From positions 62,001 through 126,000 of the forward strand of contig NZ_VXJW01000010.1 of NCBI RefSeq assembly GCF_008692845.1: a stretch of 64,000 bases of DNA, read 5' to 3'. The stretch is from Salmonella enterica subsp. arizonae. Lineage in GTDB: Bacteria; Pseudomonadota; Gammaproteobacteria; Enterobacterales; Enterobacteriaceae. The notes beneath the pieces were generated by a model. The model worked only from the letters and a program-made list of their open reading frames with translations, had not been told where the DNA came from and did no database searches. The position numbers were made by a program, and so were the translations under genes. This document shows positions 19,098 through 29,002 of the stretch, one piece after another (the stretch's first letter is position 1; the number at the start of each line of letters is the position of its first letter).

Positions 19098-20256
19098 CGG
19101 TTGCTCCCTTCAGAAACGCGATCCATAAATCAAACAGCGCGTCGATCACTAGCGCCAGCGCAATCACCGGGATGACGCCCAACAGGACCAAATCAATGGC
19201 GCTGCTCAATAGCCCCTGAAACACCAGCGCGCCGAAGCCTCCCGCGCCAATCAGCGCGGCGACGACGGCCATTCCCACTGTCTGTACCATTACTACCCGC
19301 AGGCTACGTAAAAAAACCGGCAGCGCCAGCGGCAGTTGAACGTGTCTGAAACGCTGACCGCTACTCATCCCCATCGCCCTTGCGCTCTCCAGCACATCGC
19401 GCGGCACCTGGTTGAGCCCGGCGACCACGCCGCGCACCAGCGGCAATAACGCATAGAGCACCAGCGCTATCAGCGCAGGCGTCATGCCGGTGCCCGCAAC
19501 GCCGAAGGTTGCAAGCCACGGAAACTGTTTCACCAGTCCGGCCAGCGGCGCAATCAGCAGGCCAAACAGCGCGACGGAAGGAATGGTCTGGATCACATTC
19601 AGTACGGTAAACACCGGCCCCTGGCGCGAGGCGGAAAAATAACACCAGACGCCCAACGGCAGCCCGATCGCCAGCGCCGGCAGCACCGTGCCCGCCAGTA
19701 ATATCAAATGTTGAACCAGCGCGGCATCGAAAACATCCTGGCGATTGGCATACTCTTTCAGAAGCGAGAGGTTGTCGAACGTGCCTGAAAACAGCAGCGC
19801 CAGCGGGACAATGACAATTTGCGCGTGCAGCAACCAGCGCCACAGCGGCCCAACGGTAATACGGCGGATCGCATCGCTACAGGCCAGCAGCGTCAGACCG
19901 AGGCCAAGCCACAATCCACTTCCCAGACTGGTGCGCGCCAGCGGACTGCCCTCCTGCGCCAACTGCGTCGCCGCCCTGCCGACGCCCCACAGCATGACAA
20001 TGAAGAGCGTCTGCGCCAGTATCAGCGTCAGTACGCTGCCGCGTTTACCGGGTACAAAGCACAGCGTAAACAGCGCGCATCCCGCGCAGGCCAGCATCCA
20101 GATGGTCGCCGGCCAGATCTCCCATAACCGGCGCCCCTCGCCGCTCACCAGACGATTCGGGGCGTAATTAATAAAAGGAAGCGCGACAGCAAGCAGTGTC
20201 AGAACAACCAACAGCAACAGCACACGATTAACCGTGATTTTGGCAACGTCACTCAC
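19090..20256 (-). CDS. yehY: Osmoprotectant-type ABC transporter permease YehY
   Basis: 388 residues (E. coli 385). It is larger than YehW because of an additional N-terminal membrane region. The C-terminal half holds the permease domain, with [15 protein letters not shown] membrane segments, [20 protein letters not shown] and the EAA loop ([20 protein letters not shown]). It lies three bases downstream of yehZ/osmF and overlaps yehX. Confidence 0.94.
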   Translation of the reverse strand: MSDVAKITVNRVLLLLVVLTLLAVALPFINYAPNRLVSGEGRRLWEIWPATIWMLACAGCALFTLCFVPGKRGSVLTLILAQTLFIVMLWGVGRAATQLAQEGSPLARTSLGSGLWLGLGLTLLACSDAIRRITVGPLWRWLLHAQIVIVPLALLFSGTFDNLSLLKEYANRQDVFDAALVQHLILLAGTVLPALAIGLPLGVWCYFSASRQGPVFTVLNVIQTIPSVALFGLLIAPLAGLVKQFPWLATFGVAGTGMTPALIALVLYALLPLVRGVVAGLNQVPRDVLESARAMGMSSGQRFRHVQLPLALPVFLRSLRVVMVQTVGMAVVAALIGAGGFGALVFQGLLSSAIDLVLLGVIPVIALALVIDALFDLWIAFLKGATDD

Positions 20257-20259
20257 AGA

Positions 20260-21177
20260 CTACTTCACCCACCCTTTTTGTCGGAGGTAATCTGTGGCGA
20301 CTTTTTTCGCATCCAGCCCTTCTACGGCGATTCTGGCGTTCAACTGTTGCAGAGTTTTCTCATCAAGGCTGGCGAAAACGGGTTGCAGCCAGTCGGCTAT
20401 CTGCGGATAGGCCTGTAATACCGATTCACGCACTACCGGCGCGGGCGCATAGATAGGCTGAACGCCTTTCGGGTCGCTCAGGGTTTGCAGCCCCAGCGCG
20501 GCGACCGGGCCATCGGTGCCATAGGCCATCGCGGCGTTAACGCCGGATGTTTGTTGCGCGGCGGCTTTAATCGTTACCGCCGTATCGCCGCCCGCCAGCG
20601 ACAATAGCTGGTTCTGATTCAAGGTAAAATCATAGGCTTTTTCAAACGCCGGCAGCGCATCCGCCCGCTCGATAAATTCCGCAGACGCCGCCAGTTTAAA
20701 AGTGCCGCCCTCTTTCAGATAACGGCTGAGATCGGCAAGCGAGGAGAGTTTATTTTTTTCGGCCATGTCCTGGCGTACCGCTATGGTCCAGGTGTTGTTT
20801 GCCGGCGCAGGCGTCAACCAGACAAGCTTATTCTGCTCTGCATCCCATTTTTTGACTTTCTCAAAGCCTTGCTTTGCGTTCTTCCATGCCGGATCGTTTT
20901 CATCTTTAAAAAAGAACGCCCCGTTACCGGTGTATTCCGGATAGATATCCAGCTCTCCGGCGGTAATCGCGCCACGAACGACCGGCGTCGTCCCCAGTTG
21001 AATTTTATTGATCGTTTTAATGCCGTGGCTTTCCAGTACCTGCAAAATTATGTTGCCGAGCAGCGCGCCTTCGGTATCAATCTTTGACCCGACCGTCACG
21101 GGCGATGCCGCCTGTAGAGGTAAACTCACCGTCGCCAGCAACGCCAGCGAACTTACCCATACCTTTGAGATCGTCAT
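20260..21177 (-). CDS. osmF: Periplasmic substrate-binding protein OsmF (YehZ)
   Basis: 305 residues with a cleavable signal peptide ending LPLQAAS (about residue 25) and the OpuAC/ProX-like fold (TVGSKIDTEGALLGNIILQV at the mature N-terminus; ELDIYPEYTGNG in the middle). First gene of osmF-yehY-yehX-yehW. In E. coli the operon is sigma-S dependent and induced by osmotic upshift and stationary phase. The 180 bases upstream to bglX hold its promoter, but no confident boxes could be assigned. The frame is intact. Confidence 0.94.
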   Translation of the reverse strand: MTISKVWVSSLALLATVSLPLQAASPVTVGSKIDTEGALLGNIILQVLESHGIKTINKIQLGTTPVVRGAITAGELDIYPEYTGNGAFFFKDENDPAWKNAKQGFEKVKKWDAEQNKLVWLTPAPANNTWTIAVRQDMAEKNKLSSLADLSRYLKEGGTFKLAASAEFIERADALPAFEKAYDFTLNQNQLLSLAGGDTAVTIKAAAQQTSGVNAAMAYGTDGPVAALGLQTLSDPKGVQPIYAPAPVVRESVLQAYPQIADWLQPVFASLDEKTLQQLNARIAVEGLDAKKVATDYLRQKGWVK

Positions 21178-21357
21178 GATGCTTTCCTCTTCCTTTTACG
21201 GCCTTTATCAGAGACTTGAGGAAAAAGCATAGCTGAAAAGTCTGCGTTTAACCTGGGATTTTCCGGCTGTTTCAGTGACGTTGCTGGCAATAAAAGGCTG
21301 ACAGAGAAAAGTCATTGCAAAACAGGGCGCCGATATCGTGCCCTGTTGACGGCAGGC

Positions 21358-23655
21358 TTACAGTAGTTCGAACGATCCCTGTTTAACGCGGGCGGAATCT
21401 ACGCCGATAAAAATGTTGAACTTACCGGGTTCCGCGTCGTATTGCATCCGTTGATTCCAGAACTTCAACGCCTCGATATCAATCGGGAAACTCACGGTTT
21501 TACGTTCGCCAGGCTTGAGGGTGATTTTTTCAAAACCTTTTAATTGCTTTACCGGTCGGCTCATTGACGCCGTGACATCCTGTAAATATATCTGGATGAC
21601 CGTTGCCCCTTCGCGTTTACCGGTGTTCGACACCTCTACGCTGGCCGTGACGTTGCCGTCGCGTTTCATTGTCGGCGCGGAGAGCGTGACGTCAGACACC
21701 GTAAACGTGGTATAGCTTAGACCGTAACCAAACGGATAGAGCGGGCCATTCGCTTCGTCAAAATAACGTGAGGTATATTTGTTCGGCTTTTCAGTATCAT
21801 ACGGTCGTCCCGTATTGAGATGGCTGTAATAGACCGGAATTTGTCCCACCGAACGCGGGAAGGACATCGGCAGTTTGCCTGACGGGTTGTAATCGCCAAA
21901 CAGCACATCGGCAATGGCGTTGCCGCCTTCCGTCCCGGCAAACCAAGTCTCCAGAATCGCATCGGCCTGTTGATCTTCTTTTACCAGAGCCAGCGGTCTG
22001 CCGTTCATTAATACCAGTACCAGCGGCTTACCGGTGGCTTTCAGAGCGGTGATTAAGTCGCGCTGACTCTGTGGAATGGTGATATCGGTACGGCTGGAGG
22101 CTTCATGCGCCATCCCCTGCGACTCGCCCACCACCGCTACTACCACATCGGCCTGTTTCGCCGCCTGAACCGCCTCATCAATCATCGCCTGCGGCGAGCG
22201 CGGATCGATTTTCACCGCCTCTTCATACAGGTTTAAGAAATCGACAATACCTTTATTATTAGTGATATTGGCCCCTTTGGCATAGAGGATCTTCGCTCCA
22301 TCGCCAACGGCATTCTGAATACCCGCCAGCACCGTCACCGACTGATCCGCGACGCCAGCGGCAGACCAGCTTCCCATCACATCACGTTGACTGTCGGCCA
22401 GCGGCCCGACAACGGCAATGGTGCCCGATTTTTTCAGCGGCAACGTTTCCAGCCGGTTTTTCAGCAGCACCAGACTTTCCCGCGCCACTTCCCGCGCCTC
22501 TTTGCGATGCAGGCGGCTTTCGGCATTGGTATCCACCGGGTCGCTCTCTTTCGGCCCCAGATGGCTATACGGGTCGTTAAACAACCCCATGTCATATTTT
22601 ACGTTGAGCACATGGCGCGTCGCGTCGTCCAGTTCCGCCATCGTCACTTTGCCTGACTTAATCAGATCCGGCAGGTATTTGCTGTAATACTCATCCGCCA
22701 TGCTCATATCCACCCCTGACTTCAGCGCCACGCGCACCGCGTCTTCCGGATCGGCAGCCGTACCGTGTTTAATCAGTTCCTTAATAGCGCCGTGGTCGGA
22801 AACGGTAATCCCCTTAAAGCCCCACTCATCGCGCAGGACCTCTTTCAGTAGCCAGGAATCTGACGTCGCAGGCGTGCCGTTCAGTGAATTTAGCGCCACC
22901 ATCACCGCGCCGCTGCCCGCATCCAGTCCCGCTTTGTATGGCGGCATATAGTCATTAAACAGACGCTGGGAACTCATATCTACGCTGTTATACTCTTTAC
23001 CGCCTTCAACGGCGCCATAGGCGGCAAAATGTTTCACGCTGGTCATCACCGAGTAGCGATCTGCCGGATTTTTACCCTGCATCGCTTTCACCATGGTTTC
23101 GCCCATGATAGAGGTCAGGTAGGTGTCTTCGCCGAAGCCTTCGGAGGCGCGCCCCCAACGCGGATCGCGGGAGACGTCCACCATCGGCGCCCAGGTCATA
23201 TTCAGACCGTCGTCCGCCGCTTCATACGCCGATACGCGACCTACGGTTCTTACCGCATCCAGATTAAAAGAAGAAGCCAGACCGAGGCTTATAGGAAAGA
23301 CGGTTCGCTGGCCGTGTACCACGTCATAGGCAAAAAAGAGAGGGATTTTCAGGCGGCTCAACGCCATCACCTGATCCTGCATCTGCCGGATATCCTGACG
23401 AGTGACAGTATTGAAAATCGCCCCTACCTGCCCGTCTTTGATCATCTCGCGAATCGCTTCTTTCGGGTTATCAGGGCCGACGCTAATCAGACGTAGCTGA
23501 CCTATTTTTTCATCGACAGTCATTTTCTTAAGTAAATCGGTAACAAATGCGTCGCGCGCTTCCGGCGTCAGCGGGTGATTGCCAAACAGGTTTTCCGCCA
23601 ATGCTGGCTGTATCGCCAGACTTACAGCAACACCTACTGAACATAACCATTTCAT
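21358..23655 (-). CDS. bglX: Periplasmic beta-glucosidase, GH3 family
   Basis: 765 residues from ATG 23655, with a signal peptide (MKWLCSVGVAVSLAIQPALA); the ATG at 23673 adds only six non-conserved residues. It contains a GH3 TIM barrel (about 40-370) with the catalytic-aspartate segment GITVSDHGAIKEL, the alpha/beta sandwich with KHFAAYGAVEGG before it, and a C-terminal fibronectin type III-like domain (ASVEVSNTGKREGATVIQIY). It hydrolyses beta-glucosides in the periplasm. A single-gene unit, divergent from dld. Confidence 0.96.
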   Translation of the reverse strand: MKWLCSVGVAVSLAIQPALAENLFGNHPLTPEARDAFVTDLLKKMTVDEKIGQLRLISVGPDNPKEAIREMIKDGQVGAIFNTVTRQDIRQMQDQVMALSRLKIPLFFAYDVVHGQRTVFPISLGLASSFNLDAVRTVGRVSAYEAADDGLNMTWAPMVDVSRDPRWGRASEGFGEDTYLTSIMGETMVKAMQGKNPADRYSVMTSVKHFAAYGAVEGGKEYNSVDMSSQRLFNDYMPPYKAGLDAGSGAVMVALNSLNGTPATSDSWLLKEVLRDEWGFKGITVSDHGAIKELIKHGTAADPEDAVRVALKSGVDMSMADEYYSKYLPDLIKSGKVTMAELDDATRHVLNVKYDMGLFNDPYSHLGPKESDPVDTNAESRLHRKEAREVARESLVLLKNRLETLPLKKSGTIAVVGPLADSQRDVMGSWSAAGVADQSVTVLAGIQNAVGDGAKILYAKGANITNNKGIVDFLNLYEEAVKIDPRSPQAMIDEAVQAAKQADVVVAVVGESQGMAHEASSRTDITIPQSQRDLITALKATGKPLVLVLMNGRPLALVKEDQQADAILETWFAGTEGGNAIADVLFGDYNPSGKLPMSFPRSVGQIPVYYSHLNTGRPYDTEKPNKYTSRYFDEANGPLYPFGYGLSYTTFTVSDVTLSAPTMKRDGNVTASVEVSNTGKREGATVIQIYLQDVTASMSRPVKQLKGFEKITLKPGERKTVSFPIDIEALKFWNQRMQYDAEPGKFNIFIGVDSARVKQGSFELL

Positions 23656-23911
23656 GTTAAGTCTCTCTTTCATCTTTATCCCGACGGGGAGGTAAAAACA
23701 GAATAAAAACTGCAGTTTGCCATAAGCCTAAACGGGAGAGGAGAAGAAAGCGAAGGGTATTCTCTTAATTTTCAAAACATTTACCGGAAGAAAACGATGG
23801 ATAGACCGTATGAATACCGCCAATACAGAGATAATTTGAATGAGAAAGCGTATTGTCATACAAAGCGCTATGCTTAACGCTGATATTTTGTCCCACCACA
23901 AGGAGTGGAGA

Positions 23912-25642
23912 ATGTCTTCCATAACAATGACTGATAATAAAACGTTCCTGAATGAGCTGGCCCGCCTGGTAGGCCATTCTCACCTGCTGACAGACCCCGC
24001 AAAAACCGCCCGCTATCGCAAAGGTTTCCGTTCCGGTCAGGGCGACGCGCTGGCCGTTGTTTTCCCTGGTTCATTACTGGAACTGTGGCGTGTGCTCAAC
24101 GCCTGCGTTAACGCTGACAAAATTATTCTGATGCAGGCCGCCAACACGGGTCTGACGGAAGGCTCCACGCCGAACGGCAACGACTACGATCGCGATATTG
24201 TGATTATCAGCACCCAGCGACTGGATAAGCTGCACTTACTGGATAGCGGCCAACAGGTTCTGGCCTGGCCCGGTACGACGCTCTATTCGCTGGAAAAAGC
24301 GCTTAAACCGCTGGGCCGTGAACCGCACTCGGTGATTGGTTCATCGTGTATCGGCGCGTCGGTCATCGGCGGCATCTGTAATAACTCCGGCGGCTCGCTG
24401 GTGCAGCGCGGTCCGGCCTATACCGAGATGTCGCTCTTTGCCCGTATTGACGAGCAAGGCAAACTGCAACTGGTCAATCATCTGGGTATCGATCTTGGGC
24501 ACACGCCGGAGCAGATCCTGAGCAAGCTGGATGACGAACGGATTAAAGATGAGGATGTGCGCCACGATGGTCGTCATGCGCACGATCACGACTACGTGAC
24601 GCGGGTTCGAGATATCAACGCCAATACGCCCGCCCGCTATAACGCCGACCCGGACCGTTTGTTTGAATCTTCCGGCTGCGCCGGAAAACTGGCGGTTTTT
24701 GCCGTTCGCCTTGATACCTTTGCAGCGGAAAAAAATCAGCAGGTTTTTTATATCGGCACCAATCAGCCCGCGGTACTGACTGAAATCCGTCGGCATATTC
24801 TGGCGAACTTCAACAATCTGCCGGTGGCAGGAGAATATATGCATCGCGATATCTACGATATTGCGGAGCAGTACGGTAAAGATACCTTTCTGATGATCGA
24901 TAAACTTGGCACCGACAAGATGCCGTTCTTTTTCACGCTAAAAGGCCGAACCGATGCGATGCTGGAAAAAGTAAAATTTTTCCGTCCGCATTTCACCGAC
25001 CGCGCGATGCAGAAATTCGGCCATCTGTTTCCCAGCCATCTGCCGCCGCGGATGAAAAACTGGCGCGATAAATATGAGCATCATCTGCTGTTAAAAATGG
25101 CGGGTGACGGCGTCGCAGAAGCGCAACGCTGGCTGAATGAATTTTTTAAATCCGCTGAGGGCGGTTTCTTCGCCTGTACGCCGGAAGAAGGCAGCAAAGC
25201 CTTCCTGCACCGCTTCGCCGCTGCTGGCGCGGCGATTCGTTATCAGGCCGTACACGCCGATGAAGTGGAAGATATCCTGGCGCTGGATATCGCCCTGCGC
25301 CGCAACGATACCGACTGGTTCGAGCATCTGCCGCCGGAAATCGACAGCCAACTGGTACATAAACTCTATTACGGCCACTTTATGTGCCACGTTTTTCATC
25401 AGGACTATATCGTGAAGAAAGGCGTCGACGTCCATGCGCTGAAAGCGCAAATGCTGGAGCTGTTGCAGGCGCGCGGGGCGCAATACCCGGCAGAGCACAA
25501 CGTTGGACATCTGTATAAAGCGCCGGAAACGCTGACGCGTTTTTATCGGCAAAATGACCCGACCAACAGTATGAACCCCGGTATCGGCAAAACGAGTAAG
25601 CGGAAATTCTGGCAGGAAAATACGCCCGACGAGACGCATTAA
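23912..25642 (+). CDS. dld: Quinone-dependent D-lactate dehydrogenase
   Basis: 576 residues (E. coli 571) from ATG 23912, preceded by AAGGAGTGG; the frame upstream to 23840 is not conserved. FAD-binding PCMH domain with GSSCIGASVIGGICNNSGGS at about 138-157, then the membrane-binding and cap domains. Dld is a peripheral inner-membrane flavoprotein that oxidises D-lactate to pyruvate and passes electrons to ubiquinone. It lies divergent from bglX, with about 256 bases between. A REP unit follows the gene. Confidence 0.96.
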   Translation: MSSITMTDNKTFLNELARLVGHSHLLTDPAKTARYRKGFRSGQGDALAVVFPGSLLELWRVLNACVNADKIILMQAANTGLTEGSTPNGNDYDRDIVIISTQRLDKLHLLDSGQQVLAWPGTTLYSLEKALKPLGREPHSVIGSSCIGASVIGGICNNSGGSLVQRGPAYTEMSLFARIDEQGKLQLVNHLGIDLGHTPEQILSKLDDERIKDEDVRHDGRHAHDHDYVTRVRDINANTPARYNADPDRLFESSGCAGKLAVFAVRLDTFAAEKNQQVFYIGTNQPAVLTEIRRHILANFNNLPVAGEYMHRDIYDIAEQYGKDTFLMIDKLGTDKMPFFFTLKGRTDAMLEKVKFFRPHFTDRAMQKFGHLFPSHLPPRMKNWRDKYEHHLLLKMAGDGVAEAQRWLNEFFKSAEGGFFACTPEEGSKAFLHRFAAAGAAIRYQAVHADEVEDILALDIALRRNDTDWFEHLPPEIDSQLVHKLYYGHFMCHVFHQDYIVKKGVDVHALKAQMLELLQARGAQYPAEHNVGHLYKAPETLTRFYRQNDPTNSMNPGIGKTSKRKFWQENTPDETH

Positions 25643-25663
25643 CACCGTGCGGTTTACCGTGAA

Positions 25664-25698
25664 TGCCCGGCGGCGCGATGCCTGCCGGGCCTACGGCG
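25664..25698. repeat. REP element between dld and pbpG
   Basis: Imperfect palindrome TGCCCGGCGGCGCGATGCC followed by TGCCGGGCCTACGGC, matching the enterobacterial REP consensus. It lies between the convergent ends of dld and pbpG and may stabilise or end both transcripts. Confidence 0.82.
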
Positions 25699-25700
25699 TC

Positions 25701-26648
25701 CTAATCGTTCTGTGCGGTTTGCGCCCCGGCACTGGCGCTGGCTGCCGCCATTTGCGCGGCTTTTTGCTTTTTATAGCTCAGCGCGGCAGCCGGAACGGGC
25801 ATGACTTTACCGGTTTCAATCCATGTACGCAGGCGACTGGCGTCCGCAAAGTGGGTATATTTGCCGAACGCGTCCATGACCACCAGCGCGACCGGTTTGT
25901 TATTGATCACGGTACGCATCACCAGGCAATGCCCCGCCGCATTGGTAAAGCCGGTTTTCGTTAACTGGATATTCCAGTTATCACGGTAGACCAAATGGTT
26001 GGTATTGCGAAACGGCAGCGTATACGCCGGATGCGAGAATGTCGCCATGTCTTCGCGCGTGATGCTTAGCTGGCCAATCAGCGGGTATTGCTTCGTGGCA
26101 ATCAGCAGTTTTGTTAAATCCCGCGCGGTCGAGACGTTATGAATCGACAGCCCCGTCGGCTCAACGAAGCGGGTATGCGTCATACCCAACGCTTTCGCCT
26201 TCGCATTCATCGCTTTAATAAATGCGTTATAACCGCCAGGGTAATAGTGCGCCAGGCTTGCCGCCGCACGGTTTTCGGATGACATCAACGCCAGCAGCAA
26301 CATATTTTTGCGGCTAATTTCGCTGTTCAGACGTACACGGGAGTAAACCCCTTTCATCTCCGGCGTCTGGCTGATATCGACCTTCAGTATTTCATCCAGC
26401 GGCAATCGCGCGTCGAGCACGACCATCGCCGTCATTAATTTGGTTATTGAGGCAATCGGACGCACCAGATCCGGGTGGTTCGAATAGATCACTTTATGGG
26501 TGTTGAGATCAACAATCATTGCGCTACCGGAGGCAATCTCAGGTTGAGACGCCGCGGTTGTCGCTGCCGTTTTCGCCACGGCCTGCGGGGCAAAAGGAAC
26601 GGCCAACATCAGAGCAAGGCTCAGGAATGAAGCTCGGAATTTCAGCAT
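25701..26648 (-). CDS. pbpG: D-alanyl-D-alanine endopeptidase (PBP7)
   Basis: 315 residues. A signal peptide ends at about QAVA (residue 25). The low-molecular-weight PBP catalytic triad is complete: SITK with S67 and K70, the SxN-type SSEN motif near residue 125, and KTG ([13 protein letters not shown]) near 215. The C-terminus is rich in Ala/Gln. PBP7 cleaves D-Ala-meso-DAP cross-links in peptidoglycan in the periplasm. The stop lies just past the REP unit. Confidence 0.95.
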   Translation of the reverse strand: MLKFRASFLSLALMLAVPFAPQAVAKTAATTAASQPEIASGSAMIVDLNTHKVIYSNHPDLVRPIASITKLMTAMVVLDARLPLDEILKVDISQTPEMKGVYSRVRLNSEISRKNMLLLALMSSENRAAASLAHYYPGGYNAFIKAMNAKAKALGMTHTRFVEPTGLSIHNVSTARDLTKLLIATKQYPLIGQLSITREDMATFSHPAYTLPFRNTNHLVYRDNWNIQLTKTGFTNAAGHCLVMRTVINNKPVALVVMDAFGKYTHFADASRLRTWIETGKVMPVPAAALSYKKQKAAQMAAASASAGAQTAQND

Positions 26649-26812
26649 GATGAGATTTCTGATAATGATTCACGCGCGTCGTAACGCACACCGCCTGAGC
26701 TAAGATTTTACTCAAGCTAGCAGTGGCATCATAGCGGCACGCCAGCGTTGCCGCTACAGAAGAATCGTCAGCAAATGCGGCATTGCTGGCTTTTACGCCA
26801 GCCCTTTTTGCA

Positions 26813-27400
26813 TCAGAACAGGCGGTAGCCGTATCCCCAAAGGATCACGGTGATCGCCAGTAGCACCTCCAGGACCAGTACGCCGATAGCGAGCGTCGAA
26901 CTGGAGAAGCTTAATCCTTCCTCTCTATTAATGTTAAGGAAAGTCGGAATACCCAAATACAGCAAATAGCCGGTGTAAAAGAGCGCGACAGCGCCGACCA
27001 GTGCGCATAGCCATACCAGTGGATAGAGCGCCACCAGACCACTTAAAAACAGCGGCGTCGCGACATAGCCGGCAAAAACCATACAGCGCGCAAGCGAGGG
27101 CCGTTGCGGATAGTTTCGCGCCATCCACCAGATGACGCGTCCCATCACCGCGACGCCCGCCAGCATCACGCCGTAGAACAAGACCGCCAGCGCAAAAGCG
27201 GTAAACAGCGAGAGCTGTAACACATTGCCGTCGCCAAAATTCCAGCCGATTTGCGTCGTGCCGATAAAGGCGCAGACGACGGGAATCGCCGCCATCAGCA
27301 AAACATGGTGCGTATAGTGATGCGAAACGGTTTCGTTTTCGCTTTTGATCACCTGCATTTCCCGATCGGGATGGGAAAAAAGTCCCCATACATGGTTCAT
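26813..27400 (-). CDS. yohC: Inner-membrane protein YohC (Yip1 family)
   Basis: 195 residues from ATG 27400 (MNHVWGLFSHPDREMQVIKS), the E. coli start; the open frame extends to 27439. About five transmembrane helices (for example LFLSGLVALYPLVWLCALVG and LAIGVLVLEVLLAITVILWG). It belongs to the Yip1-domain family; the role in bacteria is unknown. A single gene divergent from yohD. Confidence 0.92.
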   Translation of the reverse strand: MNHVWGLFSHPDREMQVIKSENETVSHHYTHHVLLMAAIPVVCAFIGTTQIGWNFGDGNVLQLSLFTAFALAVLFYGVMLAGVAVMGRVIWWMARNYPQRPSLARCMVFAGYVATPLFLSGLVALYPLVWLCALVGAVALFYTGYLLYLGIPTFLNINREEGLSFSSSTLAIGVLVLEVLLAITVILWGYGYRLF

Positions 27401-27558
27401 ACTGCCCCCTTCTGCTGTCTCAGATGTCAGTATGTTCAAGTATAATTCAGTTTCTGGTTATTTTATGAACAATGGCGAAATAGTCTCCGGCAAAACGTCG
27501 GCTTTGCCGCGCACGCCTCTTGCCAGGGTGTATGCTTAATGCCGGAGGTGGTTTACGC

Positions 27559-28128
27559 ATGGATATCAACACGCTTATTACGCATTATGGCTATGCGGCG
27601 CTGGTTATCGGCAGTATGGCCGAAGGTGAAACCGTTACCCTGTTGGGCGGCGTCGCGGCGCATCAGGGATTGCTCAAATTTCCGCTGGTGGCGGCGGCCG
27701 TCGCGCTGGGAGGGATGATGGGCGATCAGTTGCTTTACCTGTTGGGACGATGCTATGGCGGGAAAATCCTGCGTCGTTTCTCACGTTATCATACGAAGAT
27801 TCGTCACGCGCAAAAAATGATCCAACGCCATCCCTATCTGTTTGTGATCGGCACGCGTTTTATGTACGGATTCCGGGTGGTTGGCCCGCTACTGATTGGC
27901 GCCAGCCGACTGCCGCCTAAAATTTTTATGCCGCTGAATATTCTCGGCGCGCTGGTCTGGGCGCTGCTGTTTACCACGCTGGGATATCTTGGCGGCGAGG
28001 TGATCGCACCATGGCTGCACGATCTCGATCAGCATTTCAAACACGGGGTCTGGCTGATTCTGGCCGTCGTACTGGTGGTTGGCGTGCGCTGGTGGCTGAA
28101 AAGACGCGGCAAAGCGGAGGCCCGTTAA
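27559..28128 (+). CDS. yohD: DedA-family inner-membrane protein YohD
   Basis: 189 residues from ATG 27559 (MDINTLITHYGYAALVIGSM); the frame extends to 27520 without homology. The DedA hallmarks are present: GEGETVTLLGG-like entry (residues 20-31) and the conserved arginine motif GTRFMYGFRVVGPLLIGAS. The family includes lipid (undecaprenyl-phosphate, phosphatidylethanolamine) translocases; the substrate of YohD is not known. GGAGGTGG lies upstream of the start. Confidence 0.92.
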   Translation: MDINTLITHYGYAALVIGSMAEGETVTLLGGVAAHQGLLKFPLVAAAVALGGMMGDQLLYLLGRCYGGKILRRFSRYHTKIRHAQKMIQRHPYLFVIGTRFMYGFRVVGPLLIGASRLPPKIFMPLNILGALVWALLFTTLGYLGGEVIAPWLHDLDQHFKHGVWLILAVVLVVGVRWWLKRRGKAEAR

Positions 28129-28140
28129 ACCCGATGGTAT

Positions 28141-28166
28141 CCGGATGGCATAACGCCGCCATCCGG
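28141..28166. repeat. REP element between yohD and yohF
   Basis: Palindrome CCGGATGGCATAACGCC...GCCATCCGG, 12 bases after the yohD stop and 9 before the yohF stop, placed between convergent genes as usual for REP sequences. Confidence 0.85.
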
Positions 28167-28175
28167 CCCCGGCGT

Positions 28176-28937
28176 TTATTTTGCGTTGAATTGCGGATTC
28201 GCCAGCATAAACCCGCCGTCGACAATCAGCGACTGACCGGTGGTATAGCTTGCTCCTTCCGAACACAGCCAGGCGACGAGGCTGGCTATTTCATACGTAG
28301 AACCCGGTCGGGCGATAGGGATCGAGGGTTCCGATCCCGGCTCAATGTCGCTGTCATCCATATCATTCATCGGCGTGGCGATAGCGCCTGGCGCGACGGC
28401 GTTGACCAAAATATGATGCTCAATCAGTTCCAGCGCCATGGATTTAGTCAATCCGCCCAGCGCATGTTTTGCCGCGGTATAGGCGCTGGCTTGCGGGAGC
28501 GGCGTATGCTCATGGACGGAGGTGATGTTGATAATGCGCCCTCCCTCTCCTTGTTTAATCATATGCCGGGCGGCGATCTGCGCGCAGAGAAACGCGCCGT
28601 CGACATCCACGGTAAAAATCTGCCGCCACTGCGTAAACGGCATATCAATAAACGCGGATTTGGTCATCGCCCCGGCATTATTGACCAGCACATCAACGCG
28701 CCCCAGGCGCTGGATAAGATGTTCAATGGCCTGCGCGCCCTCGGGCAACTGGCTCAGGTCAAGATGAATGGTCTCTGCTCGCACGCCAAACTGCGCCGCT
28801 TTTTTCGCCGTCTCCTGCGCGCCGCGTTCATCGGAATGCCAGGTGATACCCATATCAAAACCGTTTTGTGCTAATAACAACGCACACGTTTTGCCAATTC
28901 CCGAATCTGATGCCGTTACAATTGCAACTTTGGTCAT
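28176..28937 (-). CDS. yohF: Short-chain dehydrogenase/reductase YohF
   Basis: 253 residues from ATG 28937 (MTKVAIVTASDSGIGKTCAL), the conserved start; the frame continues upstream to 29060 into mdtQ. Classical SDR: NAD(P)-binding TASDSGIG at 8-15, NNAG at about 88, catalytic Ser in ITSVHEH, YTAAK (Tyr and Lys) near 153-157. It may reduce a diacetyl/acetoin-like or other carbonyl compound, but the natural substrate is not established. Confidence 0.93.
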   Translation of the reverse strand: MTKVAIVTASDSGIGKTCALLLAQNGFDMGITWHSDERGAQETAKKAAQFGVRAETIHLDLSQLPEGAQAIEHLIQRLGRVDVLVNNAGAMTKSAFIDMPFTQWRQIFTVDVDGAFLCAQIAARHMIKQGEGGRIINITSVHEHTPLPQASAYTAAKHALGGLTKSMALELIEHHILVNAVAPGAIATPMNDMDDSDIEPGSEPSIPIARPGSTYEIASLVAWLCSEGASYTTGQSLIVDGGFMLANPQFNAK

Positions 28938-29002
28938 AGTCCTCTCCGGATGAATCATACACAGCCTAAGTATAGGAACCCTGTCTGAATCATCCGGAAA
29001 AA

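Noticed and set aside
24341..24844. 167-codon open frame antisense to dld
   Set aside because: Shadow frame inside a highly conserved gene; no motif and no start signal.
26785..26810. Terminator-like hairpin GCTGGC/GCCAGC with T run on the plus strand
   Set aside because: No plus-strand gene ends upstream of it; both neighbours, yohC and pbpG, are on the minus strand, so its role is unclear.
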